NCBI GenBank assembly: GCA_023823795.1
Contig: CP085710.1
Coordinates: 1,390,001-1,454,000 of the forward strand
Length of the DNA: 64,000 bases
Source: Bacillus sp. F19
GTDB lineage: Bacteria > Bacillota > Bacilli > Bacillales > Bacillaceae
Reading direction: 5' to 3'
Positions 17,240-25,400 of this stretch are shown piece by piece (the first letter of the stretch is position 1; every line of letters begins with the position of its first letter). A program made the position numbers and the translations under genes. Under the pieces are notes generated by a model. That model was not told the origin of the DNA. It did no database searches and was given only the letters and a program-made list of their open reading frames with translations.

Positions 17240-17470
17240 AAGGTAACAGAAATAATTATTAAACGGCTATATGAGGCACCGCTTAAACGGTTAAGTGGAA
17301 TAAACGTATATATTACAAATCTTTCTGCAGAAAACGTTCCAACGGAACATATCCATGACCTCTATTCATTACGTTGGCAAATTGAAATTTTATTTAAAAC
17401 ATGGAAATCTTTCTTTCAAATTGACAAGTGCAAAGAAATCAAGAAAGAACGCTTAGAATACTACGTTTTT
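17240..17470 (+). pseudogene. IS4-family transposase C-terminal fragment
   Basis: One frame reads [20 protein letters not shown], then [20 protein letters not shown] and [16 protein letters not shown], the third catalytic region of IS4-type DDE transposases (Y-(2)-R-(3)-E-(6)-K motif: [15 protein letters not shown]). Both ends are missing, so it is inactive. Confidence 0.75.
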
Positions 17471-17471
17471 A

Positions 17472-17769
17472 AAAATGAACCTGATAAAAAAGGTCGAAGC
17501 ATTATTAACCGAAAAAGCTAAAGAAGTGATCTTGTTTGAAGGCGATTCCGAGGTGAATTTTGAAGGAAGCAATGTTAACCTCCAATATTGAGAACTTGAA
17601 GCTTTATAAGGGTGATTCCACTGACAACCGAATACAGATTCTTGCTTCCTTCAGCAATGTTATTATGGCGAATGAGATTGCTAGCAAATCCCTCTCCTAT
17701 GCAACACTTGATCTGCTTAAAGACGGCGGTACATGGAAAATTGACGATATAAACATTGCTCAATACTAA
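17472..17769 (+). pseudogene. Frameshifted hypothetical protein fragment
   Basis: Two frames join into one likely product. The first reads [20 protein letters not shown] and stops at the end of NVNLQY; the next frame continues with NIENLKLYKGDSTDNRIQIL and ends with LLKDGGTWKIDDINIAQY. The ending resembles small secreted NTF2-like domains, but I do not recognise the family. It directly abuts the IS4 remnant. Confidence 0.4.
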
Positions 17770-17899
17770 TTAAGAATGATTGGTTATTTAGGGTGTTGGA
17801 GAAACGCTCTGTGTTACAATTAGAAATACATTTAATGAATAATGGTACTTAAATTGCAAGAAATAAAGAACAAAATTGTGAAAATGAAGGGTGAGTAAT

Positions 17900-18184
17900 A
17901 TGAAAAGAACAGGCATAGTCAGAAGAGCTGATGAACTTGGTAGAATTGTGATTCCGATGGAGCTTCGTAGAGTACTAGACATTGATGTAAAAGATGCTAT
18001 GGAAATATTCGTTGATGAGGACTTAATCATTTTCAAGAAATATAATGCCAATATGGCTTGTGCAATTACTGGAAGGGTATTGCCTGAAAATAAAACATTT
18101 GGCAACAGTAAGATTGTTTTAAGTCCTGAAGGAGCTAAGTTATTGTTTCAGGAGTTACAAGATTATGTTGAAGTGAAAATCTAG
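17900..18184 (+). CDS. AbrB-family transition-state regulator
   Basis: 94 residues. The N-terminal SpoVT/AbrB swapped-hairpin domain is complete (TGIVRRADELGRIVIPMELRRVLDI), followed by a C-terminal multimerisation half (CAITGRVLP). It is as close to AbrB/Abh in layout as a paralogue can be. GAAGGG precedes ATG 17900; the GTG at 17891 is too close. It stands alone next to the first ~270-bp repeat; such extra AbrB genes are frequent in accessory regions. Confidence 0.85.
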   Translation: MKRTGIVRRADELGRIVIPMELRRVLDIDVKDAMEIFVDEDLIIFKKYNANMACAITGRVLPENKTFGNSKIVLSPEGAKLLFQELQDYVEVKI

Positions 18185-18310
18185 TTGTTCGGATTTTACC
18201 AAAATAACAGCTGGCTGCAGGAACAAATTCGTCCAGGAATTTGTTTGAAAAGACGAACGTTTTTTCTTGTCCAGCTTTCCGGAATTGTTTTAAAGGCGAA
18301 CAATCAAAAA

Positions 18311-18580
18311 CCATGGACTCTGTCCAAACCTGCTTGGGAACTCTTCCCCAGACCCCCTTTAATCCAACTCCCTAACCCCTCAATCCTTGAGGGGCGCCCT
18401 CGCCGGTAGGCAGGAACAAACGGTTGTTTGTTCAATGCCAAGAGGGTTTGGGGTGTAGTGAACCTGTCAACTCCTTAAATTCCTTCTACTCCGTTTCAGT
18501 CAGACATTTACCGTTGACAGGGGCGTTTATTTGGCTCTCTAATGTATTTTAAGTGGTCCATGAATACGATATACAAAACT
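18311..18580. repeat. ~270-bp structured direct repeat, copy 1
   Basis: Closely matches 25821-26087 in the same orientation, GC-rich against an AT-rich background. It contains CCCTCAATCCTTGAGGGG, a GAACAAAC/GTTTGTTC hairpin whose loop differs between copies, and a CCTGTCAAC/GTTGACAGG stem closing a ~40-base loop that both copies preserve. No convincing ORF. It may be a structured RNA or a non-autonomous mobile element. Confidence 0.85.
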
Positions 18581-18652
18581 AGTTAACATAATTGATTGTT
18601 ATCGGCACTGAAAAAGGATCTTCGGCTTGATATTATCCCCTTATAGTAGACA
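18571..18652. repeat. Left arm of a long inverted repeat around the IS3-type element
   Basis: Complementary to 19911-19991: ATACAAA-x-CTAGTTAACATA, then a perfect 32-bp match (18598-18629 with 19934-19965), then AGTAGACA. Much longer than ordinary IS3-family ends. Confidence 0.85.
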
Positions 18653-18696
18653 GTAAAAAGAAAGGATTGTACTGTCTTCTATGGGGGGATTTTTTC

Positions 18697-19026
18697 ATGG
18701 GGAAAATTAGAACAACCTATACAAAAGAAATTAAGCTAAAAGCGATTAATTTATACCAAAAGAAAGATATGGGTATTAGATCAATTTCCAAAGAGTTAGG
18801 GATTGGATATACAACTATACAAAGATGGATAGCTCACTATAAAAGAGAAGGAATTCAGGGGTTAGAGGAAAAGAGAGGAACATCTTGTAGCCCACTTAAA
18901 GGTAGACCTAAAAAAGACTATGAAAGCGATACAGAAAAAATAAGTCGATTAGAAGCAGAGAATGCCTATTTAAAAAAGCTCTTAGATGCGAAAAGGAGGA
19001 GGATGCAGGAAAAGAAAAATCAATAG
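18697..19026 (+). CDS. IS3-family transposase OrfA
   Basis: 109 residues from the ATG at 18697: helix-turn-helix (KLKAINLYQKKDMGIRSISK, then GYTTIQRWIAHYK) and a leucine-zipper-like tail (ISRLEAENAYLKKLLD). It recognises the IS ends. At 18972-18978 the heptamer A-AAA-AAG lies in the right phase for -1 slippage into orfB. Confidence 0.85.
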   Translation: MGKIRTTYTKEIKLKAINLYQKKDMGIRSISKELGIGYTTIQRWIAHYKREGIQGLEEKRGTSCSPLKGRPKKDYESDTEKISRLEAENAYLKKLLDAKRRRMQEKKNQ

Positions 19027-19889
19027 AATACAAAATCATTCATGAGCTTAAAAATCAATTTACTATCAGTATTTTATGTATAATTGCAGGCGTATCAAAG
19101 AGTGGCTATTACAAATGGCTAAAACGTCAGAGTAACCCTACTAAAAGGGATTTAGATGATCAATCGATTGTATCTAGAATTATTGAATGCCAACAAGACC
19201 CTGATATTAATTGGAGCTACGGTTATCCAAGAGTTCGAACTTGGCTAAAAAAAGAGTATGGACTGAAAGTCAACCATAAGAAAATTTATCGTTTAATGAA
19301 AACGAATGGTATTCAAGCAAAGATACGAAAAAAAAAGTGGAAGCACTTTGGGCGTAAAGAAAAATATGTCCTTTCCGATAATTACTTAAATAGAGAATTT
19401 TCAGCTAAACGCCCGAATGAAAAATGGGTAACAGATATAACCTACTTACTTTTTAATGGGAAAAAAATCTATTTATCTTCGATATTAGACCTTTATAACA
19501 ATGAGATTGTCTCATATAAAATAAGTGAAAGAAATGACCTAAGGCTAGTAGCTGATACTGTAAAAGAGGCCATAAAAAAAAGAGACGTAAAAGGACTCCT
19601 ATTACATAGCGATCAAGGATTCCAGTACACCTCAATAAGATATAACCAACTATTAAAAAGATACAATATTAAGCAAAGTATGTCTAGAAAAGGAAATTGT
19701 TTAGATAACGCATGTATGGAGAGTTTTTTTAGTCACTTTAAAACTGAATGTTTTTACCGATACCAATTTGAGACCTCGAAAGAGGTTAAGACAGCAGTAA
19801 AAAATTATATTAAGTTTTATAACAATAAACGTTTTCAAAAAAAATTAAATAACCTTAGCCCTACTGAATATAGGGCTAAGGCTGCCTAA
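18972..19889 (+). CDS. IS3-family transposase OrfB (via -1 frameshift)
   Basis: The frame is open from the slippery heptamer to 19889. It contains the rve integrase core: WVTDITYL, LHSDQGFQYTS and the glutamate in NACMESFFSHFKTE, giving the D,D(35)E triad, then the terminal LSPTEYRAKAA. There is no good independent start early in the frame, so it is probably made only as an OrfAB fusion. Confidence 0.85.
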   Translation, partial: KKALRCEKEEDAGKEKSIEYKIIHELKNQFTISILCIIAGVSKSGYYKWLKRQSNPTKRDLDDQSIVSRIIECQQDPDINWSYGYPRVRTWLKKEYGLKVNHKKIYRLMKTNGIQAKIRKKKWKHFGRKEKYVLSDNYLNREFSAKRPNEKWVTDITYLLFNGKKIYLSSILDLYNNEIVSYKISERNDLRLVADTVKEAIKKRDVKGLLLHSDQGFQYTSIRYNQLLKRYNIKQSMSRKGNCLDNACMESFFSHFKTECFYRYQFETSKEVKTAVKNYIKFYNNKRFQKKLNNLSPTEYRAKAA

Positions 19890-19910
19890 TAAGTGCACCT
19901 TTTAATTAAA

Positions 19911-19991
19911 TGTCTACTTGACGGGGGTAAGACCAAGCCGAAGATCCTTTTTCAGTGCCGATAACCTTCATTATGTTAACTAGATTTGTAT
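19911..19991. repeat. Right arm of the long inverted repeat around the IS3-type element
   Basis: Reverse complement of the left arm at 18571-18652, including the perfect 32-bp block at 19934-19965. The two arms would fold into a very stable cruciform once the element is removed. Confidence 0.85.
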
Positions 19992-20060
19992 ACAGCATTC
20001 ATGTTTTCCTTAGAAACCTTGTTCAATTAAAGGGCCATTTTCTGGAATAAGGGGTACTAC

Positions 20061-20147
20061 TTATAATTCTTTAATAGAGTAGGGATCAATAAAATCAGAA
20101 AACGGTAATGTGCATTTAATTGCTACTTCTTCTGTTTTTTCAGACAT
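20061..20147 (-). CDS. 28-residue peptide ORF with strong ribosome site
   Basis: On the minus strand TAAGGAGG lies 7 bases before an ATG at 20147. The peptide starts MSEKTEEVAIKCTLPF, has one cysteine and an acidic N-terminal half, and ends SIKEL at TAA. After this stop the same frame continues VVPLIPENGPLIEQGF to a second stop, so either the peptide is 28 residues or a 45-residue peptide has gained a nonsense codon. It diverges from a QueC-like gene. No family recognised; a modified-peptide precursor is one possibility. Confidence 0.4.
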   Translation of the reverse strand: MSEKTEEVAIKCTLPFSDFIDPYSIKEL

Positions 20148-20424
20148 AGTACATCCTCCTTAGAATCCGAATCTATACTATATAGCAGAAGTTATTATCA
20201 CCCAACAGTTTTGATATCATTTATAAATTAGAAAATTAGGTTGTTTCATTAAATTATGAATTCTTGAAACAGGTTGGCATTGGCACATTAACATAGAAAT
20301 ACATCTTGAAAAAGGAATTTAAAAAACATACTTGTTAGGAGAATCGAAGAGGTTAAATAAGGATAAAATAATTTTGTAGTTCAGAATTTCCTTAAAACTA
20401 TCTTTATAATCCGAGGTGATAATA

Positions 20425-20934
20425 ATGAATAAAAAAATCGTATTACTTTCAGGTGGATTAGATTCTACCGTTTTAATACATAAACTAAAAAATGATGGGA
20501 ATGATATTCGGGCACTTTATATTAATTTTGGTTATTTATCTAGTTTAGGCGAATTACATTCAGTAAAATACACAACTAATACTCTTGGCATTCCCCTTGA
20601 AATTGTTAATCTTGAAGGTTTGGCTGATATGATTGCTGGTTTTTATCCACCTGATATAATTAGAAGTATAGAGTTGGATACAAAAGAACCAGAAGAACCG
20701 GGTGGTGATGATGATCCATCTTATGTGTCTGGATTTTATGTTTTAACATCAATCGCTAGTTTTTACGCTCAATTAACTGGTTATAGTTATCTTGATATAG
20801 GTGTTTTAAAAGAACAAAGTGAAAACAGAAGAAACATTATTGACTTTATTCAGCAATGGAGTAAATCAGTTAGCTCATACAGGGGGACAGTCAGGAAAAT
20901 GCGGATTTACAACGTTAAGCAGATTTCAACATAA
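20425..20934 (+). pseudogene. 3'-truncated QueC-like (7-cyano-7-deazaguanine synthase family) gene
   Basis: The first ~152 residues are a PP-loop ATPase: SGGLDST at residues 9-15, ALYINFG, then SGFYVLTSIASFYAQLTGY. QueC makes preQ0 from carboxydeazaguanine; QueC-like proteins also occur in QatABCD and some CBASS defence systems. The C-terminal zinc-cysteine region is missing because an IS end begins at about 20881 and supplies the last 17 codons. GAGGTGA precedes the ATG at 20425. No other queuosine or defence gene remains nearby. Confidence 0.7.
20881..20918. repeat. IS terminal repeat, left end
   Basis: AGGGGGACAGTCAGGAAAAT and the following 14 bases match, inverted, 21665-21703. It truncates the QueC-like gene. 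Confidence 0.7.
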
Positions 20935-21070
20935 AAAAATCGCTTCCTTTACGTTTAGGAACCGATTTTTTAAATTTGGCTTATTAAGCCAAAGCACTAA
21001 TTAGTGAAAGTAAAACTCTCTATTTCTTGTGACATTAAATCTATTAAGGTTATAACTCTCATTAAATGCT

Positions 21071-21439
21071 TTAACCTTCATTTTTTTGTTTCAAAAGTAC
21101 AGCAATCACAATAACAGCGACTGCTCCAGATAAATATTTTACGGCATAAATTATCTTGTCTATAATTTCTTTTCGATTATTTGACTTAATATAATCTTTT
21201 AATGCTTCAGCTTTTATTTCGTCATCTTTGAGATCCTTGACAACCTTTATAATTTCCAGTGCTTTTTCCTTTTCATTCTTTGAAATTTCCTTATCTAAGT
21301 CAGTAAAATGTTTTAAAAAATTGAGGTGTTCATAGGTTACTTTTGCTGTTTCACTAACTTTACTTCCTATCTCAGAGGCTTTTTCGCCCACCTTATTACC
21401 AAATTGAACTATTTTACTCTTTTCTTGTTTTTCCTCCAT
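21071..21439 (-). CDS. Hypothetical protein with C-terminal membrane anchor
   Basis: 122 residues, very rich in K and E. Residues 1-90 should be helical or coiled (KVGEKASEIGSKVSETAKVT), and residues ~100-118 form one hydrophobic helix (GAVAVIVIAVLLK) before a short tail. GAGGTGA precedes the ATG. It lies between two inverted IS ends and may be passenger DNA. I do not recognise the family. Confidence 0.55.
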   Translation of the reverse strand: MEEKQEKSKIVQFGNKVGEKASEIGSKVSETAKVTYEHLNFLKHFTDLDKEISKNEKEKALEIIKVVKDLKDDEIKAEALKDYIKSNNRKEIIDKIIYAVKYLSGAVAVIVIAVLLKQKNEG

Positions 21440-21608
21440 TTACTTCACCTCTATATTTTTTCATCGTATTTATGAATAATTCTATCAAAATATTCCAAAA
21501 AAATCCTTGATAATATATTTAGTAAGGGCTTCTTCAACAAATCTTCCCAGTTAATTTAAGTGTACCACTTCACAATCTCAATAGAGTAAAGGCTATTGAG
21601 ACACAGAT

Positions 21609-21890
21609 TCATTCCACAAAAAAATAGTTTTCATAGCGTCCCATAAGACTTGTATCAAAAGTGTTAGCGTTGTAAATCCGCATTTTCCTGACTGTACCCC
21701 TACGATGGCTAGTAAATAGCCAATCGTAATCCATTGTACCATTCCTAAGTTGGTGTGAAAAAATTTTGGAGAGATGTGGAAGTGAAACATTCACAACTCC
21801 AGCTGTAAAATGGGAAATAAACGCACCCATACATATAGACACCATCATGAAGAATGGCTTGTTTTTAGTGAAAATCGATGTGATATTCAT
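21609..21890 (-). pseudogene. N-terminal fragment of an MFS (DHA2-like) transporter
   Basis: From the ATG at 21890 the frame gives KPFFMMVSICMGAFISHF and AGVVNVSLPHLSKIF, the first helix and motif of 14-helix drug transporters, then breaks after about 60 residues where an IS end (21703) takes over. Upstream of its start, TTAAACTAAA at 21921-21930 matches nine of ten bases of the motif in front of the MarR operon at 24.5-25.4 kb, suggesting that it once belonged to that regulon. Confidence 0.65.
21665..21703. repeat. IS terminal repeat, right end
   Basis: Reverse complement starts GGGGTACAGTCAGGAAAATG and continues through GCGGATTTACAACGCTAA, matching 20881-20918 with two changes. The flanks beyond the two ends belong to different genes, so a simple single insertion cannot explain the pair. 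Confidence 0.75.
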
Positions 21891-22006
21891 GGGATAGGCC
21901 CATCCTTTATAAATTAGTAATTAAACTAAATGAGCATTCCTCTACTACATACACAATCGGAATGCTCGATCATGAAACTAAGAAACCGGGTAGTATGGTT
22001 AAACTA

Positions 22007-23389
22007 TTAGTTGTTTCTCTTTTCGACACGTACCCGAATCCCATTTTTTGGTCGTAGCGTGATCGAAGGTTCTGGAACCACATCATGTTGATGATCGAGT
22101 TCCATATGAATCATTTGCATAATCGAAGCGAGCAATAAAGTGGCCTCCATGATCGCGAAATTATTTCCAATACAGACACGTGGCCCTGCGCCAAACGGAA
22201 AATAGACATAGGAAGGTAAGCTTTTTTCAAATTCACGGAACCAACGTTCGGGAACAAAAGAATCGGGTTTTGAAAAATAATCCGGGTGCCGATGCATCAC
22301 CCACTGACTAACGGCAACTTCACATCCTGCTGGTAAACAATATTCATCGATCCATATATCCTCAAGTGGTTCACGAGAAATAAACCAAACGGGCGGATAG
22401 AGACGCATCGATTCATTGATGATTGCTTGCGTATAGGGGAGATGTGGAATATCGGATAAAGAAGGAAGTCTTCCTTGTAGCACATTTTTTAACTCTGTAA
22501 CTAACTTTTCTTCCGCATCTGCATGTTGAGCAAGTAGATAGATAGTCCACGATAAAACATTAGCCGTTGTTTCATGACCAGCAAGAAATAACGTCATCAC
22601 TTCATCCCTTAATTGTGTAGAAGTCATCCCTTTTCCATCATCATCTTGTGCTGCAATCAGCATAGAAAGAAGATCACCCCGATCCCGATTCTCTTTTTTT
22701 CGGTGCTCAATGATCTCATAGATTACCTGATCCAATTGGCGAATACCTTCCTTTAGTCGTTTATTTCCAGGAGTAGGTAGAGAAAAAGGGAGCATTTCAA
22801 GCAACATACGAGTAATGCTTGTATACTGATTAACATATTCGTGAAAAACTTGATCAAGCGCTTTACCAACTTGATTTGACCCCTGATGCTCGGCTTCTTG
22901 CAGATCTATATCAAAAAGTGTTTTAGCAACAATTTCCATGGTACATTGCATCATCTCTTTATGAAGATCAAGCATTTGGCCATTTTCCCAGTTACGAAGC
23001 ATTCGGCTAGCATAGTGAGTCATAGTGTCCGCATATTTCTCAATACGATGTTTATGAAACGCTGGCTGCGATAATCTCCGTTGTCTGAGCCAGAAATCTC
23101 CTTCGCTCGTGACCAGACCATTGCCTAGCACCATACTAAGAATCCGATCCCGGTGATACCCTTTTGCAAATAACTTCTGTGAATTTTTAAGGACATACTG
23201 AATATCCTGTGGACGACTTAACAGATACGTATCGCGGTCTTTTTCCAACCGTACACGAACAACCGGACCATACTTTTCTACACAAGTTTTAAAAAATTCA
23301 TGCGGCTTTGAACCTACTTCCAGCAGATTACCGATAAAAGGGATCTCTTTAGGTCCAGGGACTGTTTTTCCCATTTTTCTCATCTCCAT
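22007..23389 (-). CDS. Cytochrome P450
   Basis: 460-residue soluble monooxygenase. It has the oxygen-binding I helix AGHETT near residue 270, the K-helix ExxR (E326, R329) and the haem loop FGAGPRVCIGNN with ligand C406, all intact. The PGPKEIPFIGNLLEVG start is CYP4/CYP102-like, and there is no fused reductase. The ATG at 23389 has GGAGG formed from the last codons and stop of the upstream dehydrogenase gene, so the two are coupled. The substrate is unknown; electrons must come from a ferredoxin or flavodoxin elsewhere. Confidence 0.88.
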   Translation of the reverse strand: MEMRKMGKTVPGPKEIPFIGNLLEVGSKPHEFFKTCVEKYGPVVRVRLEKDRDTYLLSRPQDIQYVLKNSQKLFAKGYHRDRILSMVLGNGLVTSEGDFWLRQRRLSQPAFHKHRIEKYADTMTHYASRMLRNWENGQMLDLHKEMMQCTMEIVAKTLFDIDLQEAEHQGSNQVGKALDQVFHEYVNQYTSITRMLLEMLPFSLPTPGNKRLKEGIRQLDQVIYEIIEHRKKENRDRGDLLSMLIAAQDDDGKGMTSTQLRDEVMTLFLAGHETTANVLSWTIYLLAQHADAEEKLVTELKNVLQGRLPSLSDIPHLPYTQAIINESMRLYPPVWFISREPLEDIWIDEYCLPAGCEVAVSQWVMHRHPDYFSKPDSFVPERWFREFEKSLPSYVYFPFGAGPRVCIGNNFAIMEATLLLASIMQMIHMELDHQHDVVPEPSITLRPKNGIRVRVEKRNN

Positions 23390-23393
23390 TTGT

Positions 23394-24458
23394 CTATACC
23401 TCCAGTATTTTTTCATCCAATGTGACCATGTCTCTTAAATCAGAAAATAAATCAGTAGGTTGGAACAGCTCTTCCATATGAAATACACCAGGTGGATGTT
23501 GCCCTGCATAGATATTTTTCGCCACATAGACCGCAACTTTTCCTGTTGCAACAAACTCTTTTTCTCCGTGAATCGAACCTTGATAGCGTACATTCTGACC
23601 GTTCAACTGCCCTGTAACATCTACCTTTGCTACATATACTTGTGATCCCCATTGCGATTTTTCAAAGAGATCCACTACCTTTTCTCGGATCAAGGGTTGC
23701 TCTAGCCACCGTACAATCCCTGTACGCTTTAAACTCACTATTAAACTTGTCATCATCGCTGAATCAAAACATAGACGAGTGGAAACAGAGGGAATACCCA
23801 ACGTCTGAGGTAAAACGTGTTGGTCAGAAAAGTTGAACCGATAAGCTGTTTTTTTTCCTAATCTCGCTGGAAAATTCATCTTCTTTCCATCAGAGAAACT
23901 GGTCACTTGTTTTCTGCTTCCTTGGTGGATGACAGAATAATCAGCACTCAGATTATCCACTGTCCATTCAATCGCTGCACGTCCATGTGCCTCCCCTAAA
24001 CCTAACAAAATATAAATATCTGCAGAATCGAGCTGATCCAATTGATTCTTTCCTTGTTTCACTAGCATGTTGGTTATTCCAGGTGCCAACCCGACACTTA
24101 GGACAACTGTCGATTCCGTAGGACGAATCTCTTGAATTTTTGACATCACAGAATAATCAGCCGTAATATCAATATAATCAACCTGATGCTTTACACACGC
24201 TTGAACAAAGTTGGTATTTTGTAAGTCCAAGCACATGACAACCATGGAAACATCACGGAAAAAATCGCCAGCTATCGGTTCATTCACGTCAAGTTGTAGA
24301 GGTAAAACTTTCCTCCCTGTATGATTCGAGAACTGTTCTGCCTTCTGGAAGTTACGTCCAGCAGCGTACACCTTATATGGATAAATCTTTCCTAATTCAT
24401 CGCAGATCACTTTGCCAACCTGACCATACCCACCGACCACAATGATTTTTTCTCTCAA
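23394..24458 (-). CDS. Saccharopine dehydrogenase-family NAD(P)-binding protein
   Basis: 354 residues. The N-terminal Rossmann fold reads IIVVGGYGQVGKVICDEL (GGYGQVG at 8-14), followed by a second conserved segment around SVGLAPGITNMLV. These proteins include true saccharopine enzymes and many oxidoreductases of secondary metabolism; lysine biosynthesis by this route is unlikely in a Bacillus, so a specialised role with the adjacent P450 is inferred. It is second to last in the operon. Confidence 0.78.
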   Translation of the reverse strand: MREKIIVVGGYGQVGKVICDELGKIYPYKVYAAGRNFQKAEQFSNHTGRKVLPLQLDVNEPIAGDFFRDVSMVVMCLDLQNTNFVQACVKHQVDYIDITADYSVMSKIQEIRPTESTVVLSVGLAPGITNMLVKQGKNQLDQLDSADIYILLGLGEAHGRAAIEWTVDNLSADYSVIHQGSRKQVTSFSDGKKMNFPARLGKKTAYRFNFSDQHVLPQTLGIPSVSTRLCFDSAMMTSLIVSLKRTGIVRWLEQPLIREKVVDLFEKSQWGSQVYVAKVDVTGQLNGQNVRYQGSIHGEKEFVATGKVAVYVAKNIYAGQHPPGVFHMEELFQPTDLFSDLRDMVTLDEKILEV

Positions 24459-24516
24459 TCAAATCCCACCTAACTTCTATTAGTGCCTATCTTTACATCG
24501 CTAATTTATTTAGAAA

Positions 24517-24526
24517 CTAAACTAAA
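24517..24526. promoter_or_regulatory. MarR-operator-like motif, intra-operon copy
   Basis: CTAAACTAAA in the gap between the MarR gene and the dehydrogenase gene. The same decamer occurs at 25337-25346 and, inverted, at 25388-25397. Confidence 0.45.
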
Positions 24527-24537
24527 AAGGTAAAAAA

Positions 24538-24984
24538 TTACTTTCGTAAATGGGTACACAGCTTCTCTATGCACTTCTCAAAAATCTCGATCTCCTGCTC
24601 ATTTAATTGCGAACGTAACTCTCGATAGAAATGTAAGTGCACCTCTTCATGGGCTCGAAAGGCACTTTTGCCTTTTTTGGTCAAAGATACAATCACACTT
24701 CTTGAATCGGTTGGATTTGGAGTTCGTTCCACTAAGTTCTTGTCTTCCAAACGGATAATAATTTGCGTAACGGCTCCCTTGGTTACCTGAAGGCGATTGG
24801 CGAGTTCACTCATTAGCACACCTCTTTCCACGCCAATCGCATCAATAGTATGAATCTCAGTCGGTGTCAAAGGACCCGCCTCTCCAAACGTATGTGGATG
24901 TTTTTCTAAACGTTGGAGCAGCATAATTAATTGGCCTAGATGTTGGCTACCTGACTTTGTACGATCTACTTTTTTCTGTTTCAT
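24538..24984 (-). CDS. MarR-family regulator
   Basis: 148 residues with a winged helix at about 40-105: LTPTEIHTIDAI, LMSELANRLQVTKGAVTQII, then the wing NPTDSRSVIVSLTKKG. It probably represses its own operon and responds to a substrate or product of the P450/dehydrogenase. Its ATG overlaps the stop of the upstream membrane-protein gene (ATGA). Confidence 0.88.
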   Translation of the reverse strand: MKQKKVDRTKSGSQHLGQLIMLLQRLEKHPHTFGEAGPLTPTEIHTIDAIGVERGVLMSELANRLQVTKGAVTQIIIRLEDKNLVERTPNPTDSRSVIVSLTKKGKSAFRAHEEVHLHFYRELRSQLNEQEIEIFEKCIEKLCTHLRK

Positions 24985-25256
24985 AATTCGGACACTCCAA
25001 TCAAAAAAACAATGTTTATGACAAAATAATTGTAACCACCTTCAAAAATGCCAATCCAGGCAATTGAAACAACACCTGTAACGACCAAAAAGATGGAAAT
25101 CAATTTTTGTAAATAAAGTATTAAGCCATTTGCGGCAAACAACAAGTACCACAAGCTATAAATAATCAAGACGATACTCACTTGGACAACATGAAGTCTC
25201 CAAGGTGATTGACAAATAGTGGGCGCACAGTAATGATGAATAGCTGATAGAATCAT
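24981..25256 (-). CDS. Small integral membrane protein of the MarR/P450 operon
   Basis: 91 residues, mostly hydrophobic, with three predicted helices and a conserved-looking WIGIFEGGYNYFVINI ending. It is coupled to the MarR gene. In the same frame directly upstream is a 17-codon open stretch (MKIPSRNLTRMILYSVM) ending in TAA next to the ATG, so an N-terminal extension may have been lost to a nonsense mutation. Family not recognised. Confidence 0.5.
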   Translation of the reverse strand: MILSAIHHYCAPTICQSPWRLHVVQVSIVLIIYSLWYLLFAANGLILYLQKLISIFLVVTGVVSIAWIGIFEGGYNYFVINIVFLIGVSEL

Positions 25257-25327
25257 TTACATAACGGAATACAGAATCATTCTGGTCAAATTTCTAGATG
25301 GTATCTTCATTTCCCCATCTCCATTTT

Positions 25328-25400
25328 GTTTAATAACTAAACTAAATAACCAAAAAAATTTAGCCCTGTCATTCGTCTAAGCGCATTTTTAGTTTAGATA
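25328..25400. promoter_or_regulatory. Candidate operator region of the MarR operon
   Basis: Contains CTAAACTAAA at 25337-25346 and its inverse TTTAGTTTAG at 25388-25397, centred about 50 bases apart, upstream of the operon's first gene. Confidence 0.5.

Larger units (their letters stand above)
18645..19918 (+). mobile_element. IS3-family (IS150-like) insertion sequence
   Basis: Element of about 1.27 kb bounded by AGTAGACA/TGTCTACT ends, carrying orfA and orfB in the -1 frameshift arrangement of IS3-family elements. Both reading frames are open to the expected ends and the DDE residues are present, so it may be active. I cannot see a clear target duplication because the flanks are themselves inverted repeats. 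Confidence 0.85.

Noticed and set aside
18185-18409. 74-codon ORF directly after the abrB-like gene
   Set aside because: It runs into the structured ~270-bp repeat, has proline-rich random composition and no ribosome site.
20425-20934. Active antiphage QatC or queuosine gene
   Set aside because: The C-terminus with the zinc-binding cysteines is replaced by IS sequence and no partner genes are present.
23460-23836. Plus-strand ORFs over the dehydrogenase gene
   Set aside because: Shadow frames of a well-supported minus-strand gene, without ribosome sites or homology.
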